From Qipengyuania atrilutea (GTDB taxonomy: Bacteria; Pseudomonadota; Alphaproteobacteria; Sphingomonadales; Sphingomonadaceae): a DNA stretch of 64,000 nt. Numbering within the stretch: the stretch's first letter is position 1; every line of letters begins with the position of its first letter. Positions 56,908 to 64,000 of the stretch are shown here, piece by piece. The notes below the pieces were generated by a model. It searched no databases and was not told where the DNA came from. It worked only from the letters and a program-made list of their open reading frames with translations. The DNA lies in the NCBI RefSeq assembly GCF_013370205.1, contig NZ_JABWGV010000002.1:372001-436000 (forward strand). Reading direction: 5' to 3'. The translations under genes were made by a program, and so were the position numbers.

Positions 56908-59667
56908 TCAGGCGTCTTCCATCTCGCGCTGCCGCTGGTCGCTGGCAGCGTCGAGCAGTTCGTTCTCGAGCCGCGACAGCCGGCTGCTTTCGGTGATTTT
57001 GTCGCCGGTCAAGTCGGTGACGTAGAACGTATCCGCCGCGCGCTCCCCGTAGGCGGTGATATGCGCAGACTGCACGATCAACCGCGCTTCGAACAGCGTG
57101 CGCGCAAGGCGGTTGAGCAGCGCAGAGCGGTCGCGGGCATTGACCTCGATTACCGTGAATCGGTTCGATGCAGTATTGTCGAACACCACGCGCGGCGACA
57201 CGTCGAACGCATTCGCACGGGTGCGGGGCAGCGGTCGCTGCGCCAGTTTCGGAGCGAGCTCGATGCGGTTCGCAAGTGCGTCGGCGATCGTGTCCTCGAT
57301 CCGCTTCAATTGCGACGGCTCGCGGAAAGGTTTTCCGACCGGATCCTGCACGAGGAAGTTATCGACCGCCCAACCGGCGCGCGTGGTATGAATGCGCGCA
57401 TCGATGATGTTCGCGCCCGCAAGATGGATGCCGCCCGCGATCCGGTAGAACAGGCCGGGATGATCGGCGGCGATGACCGTGACCAGCGTGGCGCCACGCG
57501 CCTCGTAATATTCGCAGTGGACCGAGAGCTTGTGCTTCTGCTCGCGCGCCGCCGCATATTGAACGATATTGAGCGCGATCACGTCTTCGGGCTCGGCGAT
57601 CCAGTAGGCGTCGTCGAAAACCTGTTCCGCCTGGTCTAGCAGGCCGTTCTTGTCGTCCAGCAGCTCCGCGACCGTCCGCTTCTTCGCCGCGACGCGCGGG
57701 ACACGGCCTTCCTGTACGTGGCCAAGCCGCAACCGCTCGTGCGCGGCATCGTAAAGCTGCCCGAGAAGCTGCCCCTTCCAGCTGTTCCAAACACCCGGCC
57801 CGACAGCGCGGATATCGACCGAAGTCAGGATCGCGAGATGACGCAGACGTTCCAGCCCCTGCACGCGCTCGACGAAGTCCTCGATCGTCTTGGGGTCGGT
57901 CAGGTCGCGCTTGAAAGCGGTCGCGCTCATCAGCAGATGCTCGCGCACCAGCCAGCTGACGAGTTCGGTTTCGGCATCGCTCAACCCGAAGCGGGGGCAC
58001 AGTTCCAGCGCGATTTCCGCGCCCAGGATCGAATGGTCACCGCCGCGCCCCTTGGCGATGTCGTGCAGCAGCACCGCGACATAGGCAGCCCGGCGGGAGG
58101 CGACCTTGTGAATGAGCCGCGTTGCGCGCGGATGGTCTTCGGCGAGTTCGCCCTTCTCGATCTTGTTCAGGAGGCCGATCGCGCGAATGGTATGCTCGTC
58201 GACCGTGTAGTGGTGGTACATGTCGAATTGCATCTGCGCATTGACGCGGCCGAAATCGGGCACGAACCGGCCGAACACCCCCGCCTCGTTCATCCAGCGC
58301 AGAACCATTTCCGGATCGTTCCGGCCTGCAAGCAGTTCCAGGAACAGCGCGTTGGCGCGGGGATCGCGGCGCACCTCGTCCTTGATGAGGCCACTGTCAC
58401 GGTCCGCCTGGCGCATGGTTTCAGGGTGGATTTCGAGGCTTTCCGCTTCGGCGATCTGGAAAATCTCGATCAGGCGCACCGGATCGCTTTTGAACCAGTC
58501 GTCGCCGGGCGCGGCGATCCGCCCGCCGAACACACGGTAGCCCTTCAGCATTCGCGGCTTGGGACTGAAGCCTGCGAGGAGGCCGGTGCGCCGACGCTTC
58601 TGCGCAAGCTCGTCGTCGATATGCGCGAGGAAGACACCGGTCAGGCTGCCGACCCGCTTCGCCTGCAGGAAATAGAACTGCATGAAACGTTCGACCGGCG
58701 CCTGGCCGGGGCGCTCGGCGAAGTTCATGCGCTCCGCGATCTGGCGCTGGAAATCGAAGGTAAGCCGGTCTTCGGCGCGCCCGGTGAGCAGATGCAGGTG
58801 ACACCGCACCGCGAGGAGAAACCCTTCTGCCCGGCGGAAGCTGCGGTATTCCGCCTTGGTAAGCAGGCCCACGTCGACCAGTTCCGAGGCGCTGCGCACG
58901 CCGTGAATGTACTTGCCGATCCAGTAGAGCGTCTGCAAGTCGCGCAGCCCGCCCTTGCCGTCTTTGACGTTCGGTTCGACGACATAGCGGCTGTCGCCCA
59001 TGCGCTTGTGCCGCTGGTTGCGCTCCTCGAGCTTCTCGGAGACGAATTGCCGCGCCGTTCCCGCAACGACATCGCGGCGGAAGCGCTTCGCGGCTTCATC
59101 GTAAAGTTCCTGATCGCCCCAGAGGTAGCGCCCCTCCAGCATGGCGGTGCGGATGGTCAGGTCTTCCTTCGACATCCTGACCATTTCTTCGAGCGTGCGG
59201 CTGGAATGTCCGACTTTCAGGCCGAGATCCCAGAGGTAATAGAGCATCGTCTCGATCACCTGCTCGCACCACGGGGTACGGCGGTGCGGAGTGATGAACG
59301 CGATGTCGACGTCGGAATGCGGCGCCATTTCCGCGCGTCCGTAGCCGCCGACCGCGACCAGGGTCAGCCGCTCACCCGACGTGCGGTTCGCGAGCGGATG
59401 AACCGCCTCCGTCACGTGGTCGTAGATCACGCGGATAAGCTGATCGACCAGGAAGGAGAAGCCGCCCGTACAAGCGTGTCCGGCGGATGGTTTCTCGTCG
59501 AGCCGCCGCCGCAGTTCCGCACGCCCATCTTCCAATGCTTGCTTCAGCGCCTCGACGATTTCCCGCCGCGCATCCCCGTCACTCTCGCCATGCAGCGCGG
59601 CGATCTGGCTCGCCAGTTCGCGGCGGTCGATGATCGCGCGCTGATCGGGAATGCGGATGCGGTTCAT
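56908..59667 (-). CDS. glnD: [Protein-PII] uridylyltransferase / uridylyl-removing enzyme
   Basis: This 919-residue bifunctional sensor of glutamine modifies PII. The domains in order are: nucleotidyltransferase with VAVGGYGRAEMAPHSDVDIA, a helical GlnD-specific region (FVVEPNVKDGKGGLRDLQTL-like YVVEPNVKDGKGGLRDL), an HD hydrolase domain (LLHDIAKGRGGDHSILGAEI), and two C-terminal ACT domains (VTVIAADHPGLFYRIAGGIH and VIEVNARDRSALLNRLARTL). Length and order are normal. The start is ATG 59667; the acyl-CoA synthetase-like gene lies 16 bases upstream on the same strand. Confidence 0.97.
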   Translation of the reverse strand: MNRIRIPDQRAIIDRRELASQIAALHGESDGDARREIVEALKQALEDGRAELRRRLDEKPSAGHACTGGFSFLVDQLIRVIYDHVTEAVHPLANRTSGERLTLVAVGGYGRAEMAPHSDVDIAFITPHRRTPWCEQVIETMLYYLWDLGLKVGHSSRTLEEMVRMSKEDLTIRTAMLEGRYLWGDQELYDEAAKRFRRDVVAGTARQFVSEKLEERNQRHKRMGDSRYVVEPNVKDGKGGLRDLQTLYWIGKYIHGVRSASELVDVGLLTKAEYRSFRRAEGFLLAVRCHLHLLTGRAEDRLTFDFQRQIAERMNFAERPGQAPVERFMQFYFLQAKRVGSLTGVFLAHIDDELAQKRRRTGLLAGFSPKPRMLKGYRVFGGRIAAPGDDWFKSDPVRLIEIFQIAEAESLEIHPETMRQADRDSGLIKDEVRRDPRANALFLELLAGRNDPEMVLRWMNEAGVFGRFVPDFGRVNAQMQFDMYHHYTVDEHTIRAIGLLNKIEKGELAEDHPRATRLIHKVASRRAAYVAVLLHDIAKGRGGDHSILGAEIALELCPRFGLSDAETELVSWLVREHLLMSATAFKRDLTDPKTIEDFVERVQGLERLRHLAILTSVDIRAVGPGVWNSWKGQLLGQLYDAAHERLRLGHVQEGRVPRVAAKKRTVAELLDDKNGLLDQAEQVFDDAYWIAEPEDVIALNIVQYAAAREQKHKLSVHCEYYEARGATLVTVIAADHPGLFYRIAGGIHLAGANIIDARIHTTRAGWAVDNFLVQDPVGKPFREPSQLKRIEDTIADALANRIELAPKLAQRPLPRTRANAFDVSPRVVFDNTASNRFTVIEVNARDRSALLNRLARTLFEARLIVQSAHITAYGERAADTFYVTDLTGDKITESSRLSRLENELLDAASDQRQREMEDA

Positions 59668-59683
59668 GGTTTCGGTCGGCGGC

Positions 59684-61369
59684 TCAGGCGTTCGCGAATT
59701 GCTTGCGGACGGAGATCTTGTCGATTTTCTGCGTGCCGAGGCGCGGCAGGGCTTCTTCGGCTCGCCACAGCTTCGCGGGTATCTTGAAGGCTGCGATATG
59801 ATCTTCGAGAAAGCTCGTCAGCGCATCGGGCGTCAGTTCGCGGCCCGGTTTGGTGTAGTAGACCGCCGCCGGAATCTCGCCGTAGCGTTCGTCTGAAAGG
59901 CCGAAGACGGAGCATTCCGCTACATCTTCGTGGGCGTAGATCGCCTCTTCCACTTCGATGCAGCTGATGTTCTCGCCGCCGCGAATGATGATGTCCTTCT
60001 TGCGGTCGACGATGAAGAGGTAGCCGTCTTCGTCGAGATAGCCGAGGTCGCCGGTGCGGAAATACATATCGTCGGTGAAGGCGGCGCGCGTCGCCTCCTG
60101 GTTGTTCCAGTAGCCGAGGAAGTTGGCGATCGAGCGGATCGAGACTTCGCCGACGCTGCCTTGCGGCAGGGGGTTGCCGTCGTCGTCGAGAATGGCGAGA
60201 TCGACGAGCGGACGGCTCGGCTGGCCGGTGCTGCCGGGCTTCGCCATGTAGTTCTCATTGAGATTGCCGCAGCCCACCGCATTGGTTTCGGTAAGGCCGT
60301 AGCCGAGCAGCGGGAAACCTTCGGGGAAGGCTTCCTTGATCTTCGTCACGTGTTCGGGCGGACGGGGCGCGCCGCCCGCGGCAAAGCTCTTGCAGCACGA
60401 GAGGTCGTATTTGTCGCGGTCGGGATGCGTCGCCATTTCGTAGCTCATCAGCGGAACACCGACGAAATAGCTGATCTCCTCCTGTTCGATCAGGCGCATC
60501 GCCTCGGCAGCATCCCATTTCGGCATGAACACGAGTTTGCGGCCGATGGCGAAGCTTTGCAGGAACAGCGGTATCTCGCCGGTCACGTGAAACAGCGGGA
60601 CCGCAACAAGGGCGGAGGGCGGCGCGCTCGGCGCTTCGTTGCGTTCGGTCAGGATATGCAGGCTCATCACCGTCTGTGCGGCGTAGCTCATGATTCCGTG
60701 CAGCACGCCGCGATGGTCGGAGTAGGCGCCCTTGGACTTGCCGGTCGAGCCGGACGTATAGAGGATAGTCGCGAGGTCGTCCGGCCCCAGTTCGGGTAGC
60801 GGGGTGCTCGCCTGCTCGGCATTGGGCCAGATTGCCGCGAGATCGCCTTCGACCTTGCCGCCGTGACCGAACACGATGACCTTTGCGCCGTGCTCATGGC
60901 CCTCAAGCCGCGCGGCGCGGTCCTCGTCGGCGAGGACGATGGAGCACTGCGCAAGGTCGACGCCTTCCGCCAGTTCCTCGCCCGACCAGAAGCCGTTAAG
61001 GAGCGCTGCGCAGCCGCCCGCCATGATCGTGCCGAGATAGCAGATCGCCCAGTTCGCCGAGTTGCGCGCCGCGATGCCGATGCGGTCGCCCTTCTGCACG
61101 TTATGCCGCGCGATGAGACCTGCCGCTACCTGCCGGGCGGCCATGAAGGTCTCGGCAAAGGACAGGCGCAGGTCGCCGTCGACGAGGAAGGTCGCATCGC
61201 CGTGCTGGTTCGCGTAATAGGCGAAATAGTGGAACAGGCTGGGCGGAGCGTTCTTGAAGGCCGGCATCGTAACGCCGCCGCGCTGCGCCGGTACGGTCTC
61301 GAACAGTTGGCCGGGGCTGGTCAATGTGTCCATGATGCGGACCATCTGTTGATCGAGATCGGTGGGCAT
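59684..61369 (-). CDS. Class I adenylate-forming enzyme (acyl-CoA synthetase-like)
   Basis: This 561-residue AMP-binding enzyme activates a carboxylic acid as acyl-AMP and then, usually, forms the CoA thioester. The ATP loop is TILYTSGSTGKSKG; then GYGLTETNAVGCG, the adenine-site YFRTGDLGYLDEDGYLFIVD and RKKDIIIRGGENISCIEVEE, and a C-terminal lysine near PRLGTQKIDKISVRKQF. The substrate cannot be inferred. I chose ATG 61369 (MPTDLDQQMVRIM), which has AGGAGAG at proper spacing. It may be co-transcribed with glnD but has no obvious functional link to it. Confidence 0.92.
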   Translation of the reverse strand: MPTDLDQQMVRIMDTLTSPGQLFETVPAQRGGVTMPAFKNAPPSLFHYFAYYANQHGDATFLVDGDLRLSFAETFMAARQVAAGLIARHNVQKGDRIGIAARNSANWAICYLGTIMAGGCAALLNGFWSGEELAEGVDLAQCSIVLADEDRAARLEGHEHGAKVIVFGHGGKVEGDLAAIWPNAEQASTPLPELGPDDLATILYTSGSTGKSKGAYSDHRGVLHGIMSYAAQTVMSLHILTERNEAPSAPPSALVAVPLFHVTGEIPLFLQSFAIGRKLVFMPKWDAAEAMRLIEQEEISYFVGVPLMSYEMATHPDRDKYDLSCCKSFAAGGAPRPPEHVTKIKEAFPEGFPLLGYGLTETNAVGCGNLNENYMAKPGSTGQPSRPLVDLAILDDDGNPLPQGSVGEVSIRSIANFLGYWNNQEATRAAFTDDMYFRTGDLGYLDEDGYLFIVDRKKDIIIRGGENISCIEVEEAIYAHEDVAECSVFGLSDERYGEIPAAVYYTKPGRELTPDALTSFLEDHIAAFKIPAKLWRAEEALPRLGTQKIDKISVRKQFANA

Positions 61370-61534
61370 TGGTGTCACTCTCCTGGTTGTTCGTTTTATG
61401 CTGCCTTGCCGCCTCGTGCCGGGCATCGCAATCGCCTAGTTGAAGCGTAGCGGGCTTTTCGCCGCTTGTCTGCTATGCCATAGGCGGCTCAGCGGACCTT
61501 GGAGGGACGCGAATTCACGCGAGGAACTGCCGTT

Positions 61535-62437
61535 TTGCTGTCTTTCCTGACCGATGTGCTGGCGACCGCACAGCCGATCCAGTGGTCCGAACTCGGCCTG
61601 CGCGACGGGATAGAGCTGTTCGGCGGCTTCAAGCTCCGCTTCTATTCGCTCGCCTATCTTGGCGGTATCCTTCTGGGATATTGGCATCTCACGAAAATGA
61701 TCAAGGCGCCCGGCGCCCCCATGGCGCAGCAGCACGCGGAAGACCTGTTCTTTTATGCGACGCTTGGCATCATTTTGGGCGGAAGGCTGGGCTATGCGGC
61801 ATTCTACAAGCCGGAGCTGTTCACCGGCTTCACCGATAGCGAGTTCATCAGCTGGGACCTGCTGCGGCTATGGGACGGCGGCATGAGCTTCCACGGCGGC
61901 GTGATCGGCGTATTGCTCGCCATCACGTGGGTCGCGGTGCGCGGCGGCCTGAACTGGCTGCGTATCTGCGATTACATCGCGGTCAACGTGCCCTTCGGCA
62001 TGTTCTTCGGCCGTCTGGCCAACTTCATGAACGGCGAGCTCTACGGCCGGCCGACCGATGTGCCGTGGGCGATGGTGTTCCCGACCGATCCGTTGCAAGT
62101 GGGCCGCCATCCCTCGCAGTTGTACCAGGCAGGGCTCGAAGGGCTGCTGCTAATCGTCATCCTGCTGCCGCTGTTCTGGAAAACGCGGGCGCGTTACCGG
62201 CCCGGCCTGCTCGTCGGCGTCTTCACCATCGGCGTCGCGGGTGCGCGCTTCGTCAACGAATTCTTCCGCGAGCCCGACGCCTACCTTGCTTACGTAGTGA
62301 CCGAAACGGGCCTGTCGCGCGGACAGTGGCTCTCGCTGCCGATGATCGCGGTAGGTATCACCGTCGTGGTGTACGCGCTGATGAAGCCGCCCGTCGTCGG
62401 AGCCGGAACGAAGCAGGCCAAATCGGCCGCGGCATGA
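61535..62437 (+). CDS. lgt: Prolipoprotein diacylglyceryl transferase
   Basis: This inner-membrane enzyme moves a diacylglyceryl group to the lipobox cysteine, the first step in lipoprotein maturation. The 300 residues contain about seven helices, YSLAYLGGILLGYW, MSFHGGVIGVLLAI and the Lgt signature GRLANFMNGELYGRPTD. TTG 61535 is chosen as the start because GAGGAA lies seven bases upstream and the N-terminus then fits the family (LLSFLTDVLATAQP); TTG 61499 would add 12 residues. The stop overlaps the MidA start (ATGA). Confidence 0.94.
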   Translation: MLSFLTDVLATAQPIQWSELGLRDGIELFGGFKLRFYSLAYLGGILLGYWHLTKMIKAPGAPMAQQHAEDLFFYATLGIILGGRLGYAAFYKPELFTGFTDSEFISWDLLRLWDGGMSFHGGVIGVLLAITWVAVRGGLNWLRICDYIAVNVPFGMFFGRLANFMNGELYGRPTDVPWAMVFPTDPLQVGRHPSQLYQAGLEGLLLIVILLPLFWKTRARYRPGLLVGVFTIGVAGARFVNEFFREPDAYLAYVVTETGLSRGQWLSLPMIAVGITVVVYALMKPPVVGAGTKQAKSAAA

Positions 62438-63516
62438 GCGATCCGGCGCCTGCGCCGGGTGCTCCGCCAAGCGACCTGACGGCGCGGTTCTGCCGCCTGA
62501 TCCGGCAATCCGGTCCGATCTCGCTGCTGCATTACTTCGGAGAGAGCAACGCGCACTACTACGCGTCGCGCGATCCGCTGGGCGCGGCAGGTGACTTCAC
62601 CACTGCACCCGAAATCAGCCAGATGTTCGGAGAGATGATCGGACTGTGGTGCGCCGATTTCTGGCAGCGTTCAGGATCGCCGGACATTGCCTATGTCGAG
62701 CTCGGTCCGGGGCGGGGCACACTCGCGAAGGACGCGCTTCGGGCGATGGCGCGCTTCGGCCTGACGCCGCCGGTGCATTTCGTCGAGGGGTCACCAGCCT
62801 TGCGTAAGGTGCAGTCGGGCAGCATCGCCTCGGTGCAGTTCCATGACGACCTCGACAGCCTGCCGAGCGACGTGCCGCTACTCATAATCGCCAACGAGTT
62901 CTTCGATGCTTTGCCTATTCGCCAGCTCGTAAAAACCGAGGCGGGCTGGCGCGAGCGAATGGTCGCGCTCGATGCGGACGAACGGTTCGTGTTCGTCGCC
63001 GGCGACAAGCCGATGGATGCCGCAGTCCCGGACGAGATGAAAGCTGCGGCGGAGGGCACGATCGTCGAGGTATGCCCAGGCGCGGCGGCATGGGCGGGCG
63101 GCATTGCCGAGCGGCTGGAAGAGCAGGGCGGCGCGGCGCTGTTCATCGACTACGGCTATTTCGCCGAACGCACCGGGTCGAGCCTGCAGGCGGTGCGGGC
63201 CCATAGGAAGGTCGATCCGCTCGAAGCGCCCGGCACAGCGGACCTGACCGCGCACGTCGCCTTCTCCGCGCTGGAAGCCGCGATGCGTCGTAACGGATCC
63301 GCGCGGGTGCAATCCGGCACGCAAGGAGCGTTTCTCGAGCGGCTCGGGATTACGGCTCGCGCGCAGGCCCTTGCCGCAGCCGATCCTGAGCGCGCGCAGG
63401 CTATCGCAGGCGAGCATCGCCGCCTGCTAGCGCCCGAAGCGATGGGCGAGCTGTTCAAGGTGATGGCAGTTACAGCGAGCGGCGAACGCTGGGCTGAGCC
63501 TGCGGGTTTCGCCTAG
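62434..63516 (+). CDS. SAM-dependent methyltransferase, MidA/NDUFAF7 family
   Basis: This 360-residue DUF185 protein is the bacterial relative of mitochondrial NDUFAF7, which methylates an arginine of a complex I subunit. Family blocks are ISLLHYFGESNAHYYASRDP, GDFTTAPEISQMFGEMIG, the SAM-binding YVELGPGRGTLAKDALRAM, and IIANEFFDALPIRQLVK. The bacterial target is not established. ATG 62434 overlaps the lgt stop. Its stop TAG forms the palindrome CTAG at 63513-63516 that is also the stop of the convergent gene. Confidence 0.92.
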   Translation: MSDPAPAPGAPPSDLTARFCRLIRQSGPISLLHYFGESNAHYYASRDPLGAAGDFTTAPEISQMFGEMIGLWCADFWQRSGSPDIAYVELGPGRGTLAKDALRAMARFGLTPPVHFVEGSPALRKVQSGSIASVQFHDDLDSLPSDVPLLIIANEFFDALPIRQLVKTEAGWRERMVALDADERFVFVAGDKPMDAAVPDEMKAAAEGTIVEVCPGAAAWAGGIAERLEEQGGAALFIDYGYFAERTGSSLQAVRAHRKVDPLEAPGTADLTAHVAFSALEAAMRRNGSARVQSGTQGAFLERLGITARAQALAAADPERAQAIAGEHRRLLAPEAMGELFKVMAVTASGERWAEPAGFA

Positions 63517-64000
63517 AGCCCGATCTCTTCCGCCAGCATCCGGGCCGCCTCGCCGGGTGTCTTCTTGTCCTCTTGCCGGTCCACTGCGAGGTTCGCCGCA
63601 CGCATGGCTTCCACGTCAATTGCTCCTATCAATGGGCGCAGCGCTGCGATCAGGCGAGCGTCATCCGCACGGTCCGGCGCGATGAGCAGGATGGCATCGT
63701 AGCTGGGAAAGGCGCCGCGGGGGTCTTCCAGCACCACGAGGCCGTCCGCCGCGATCCGTCCGTCGGAGGTGTAGGCGCTGATGATGTCGGCCTCGCCCGA
63801 ACGCAGCGCATTGTACATGAAAGTCGGGGTAAAGGTCCGCTGCCGCGCGAAGTCGAGCCCGTAGGCCTCCTTCACCGCGAGCCATTCGGGGCGCTCGAAG
63901 AATTCGGGATCGCCGCCGATGACCATTCGCTGGCCCCGCGCCGCGACATCCTCGAGGCTCGTGAACCCGCCAACGTTCGCTTTCTCGCCGTTCATGGCGA
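63513..64000 (-). CDS. ABC transporter substrate-binding protein, glycine betaine/OpuAC type (partial)
   Basis: This is the C-terminal 160 or so residues of a periplasmic binding domain; the frame continues beyond the window's right edge, so an internal Met near 63995 is probably not the start. Visible features fit the OpuAC/ProX family: LEDVAARGQRMVIGGDPEFF, YGLDFARQRTFTPTFMYNAL, GEADIISAYTSDGRIAADGL and VVLEDPRGAFPSYDAILLIA, the conserved end of betaine/choline-binding proteins. It may be fused to a permease domain further right. It would take up an osmoprotectant such as glycine betaine. Confidence 0.85.
   Translation of the reverse strand, partial: AMNGEKANVGGFTSLEDVAARGQRMVIGGDPEFFERPEWLAVKEAYGLDFARQRTFTPTFMYNALRSGEADIISAYTSDGRIAADGLVVLEDPRGAFPSYDAILLIAPDRADDARLIAALRPLIGAIDVEAMRAANLAVDRQEDKKTPGEAARMLAEEIGL

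Noticed and set aside
57718-59787. 689-codon open frame on the plus strand across glnD
   Set aside because: Antisense to the well-supported glnD gene, with no ribosome site and composition typical of a codon-position shadow.

Overview
The window is about 64 kb of GC-rich chromosomal DNA, tightly packed and mostly housekeeping or metabolic genes. Gene content (UrcA plus a LytTR-type regulator, an Lgt-MidA pair, a DUF2264 glycan cluster, a TreS-maltokinase fusion, KtrAB, FtsK, GlnD) suggests an alphaproteobacterium, most likely a sphingomonad of the Erythrobacteraceae or Sphingomonadaceae type. That placement is inference from gene families; there is no rRNA or tRNA in the window. I see no insertion sequence, prophage, CRISPR array or replication origin.

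Layout. 1-1778: the end of an RND efflux pump and its outer-membrane lipoprotein. 1936-7703: a translationally coupled propionyl-CoA operon (methylmalonyl-CoA mutase, a tiny membrane protein, biotin synthase, a DUF1311/LprI-like secreted protein, biotin-carrying propionyl-CoA carboxylase subunit). 7780-11183: a minus-strand stress-like operon (SRPBCC protein, zinc alcohol dehydrogenase, SDR) divergent from a DUF892 ferritin-like gene. 11361-12978: phosphatidylserine decarboxylase and an EcsC protein. 13101-22363: a surface-glycan cluster with a DUF2264 protein, a flippase and six glycosyltransferases. 22916-38673: seven overlapping genes, glgE, treS-maltokinase, glgB, glgX, treZ, malQ and treY, which together can interconvert trehalose and branched alpha-glucan. 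38715-42735: a ribosome-related neighbourhood (2OG ribosomal oxygenase, pseudouridine synthase, small zinc-ribbon protein, ABC-F ATPase). 43053-49040: a frameshifted hydroxylaminobenzene-mutase-like gene, alanine dehydrogenase, KtrAB potassium uptake, a Crp/Fnr regulator and small proteins. 49261-53008: a CDP-alcohol phosphatidyltransferase, an unusual AsnC-like/LytTR regulator, urcA, a decayed second copy of part of the phosphatidyltransferase, and an orphan glycosyltransferase; this part is visibly more AT-rich. 53240-64000: FtsK, ThiE-like, YggS, GlnD, an acyl-CoA synthetase-like protein, Lgt, MidA and a cut-off ABC substrate-binding protein.

Points of most interest: (1) a regulator joining an Lrp/AsnC-type ligand domain to a LytTR DNA-binding domain, followed by three TTCRCCGAA direct repeats about two helical turns apart in front of urcA; (2) a decayed partial duplicate of the phosphatidyltransferase gene about 2 kb downstream of the intact copy; (3) the single-operon trehalose/alpha-glucan cycle; (4) bioB embedded between the two biotin/B12-linked propionate genes together with two small uncharacterised genes.
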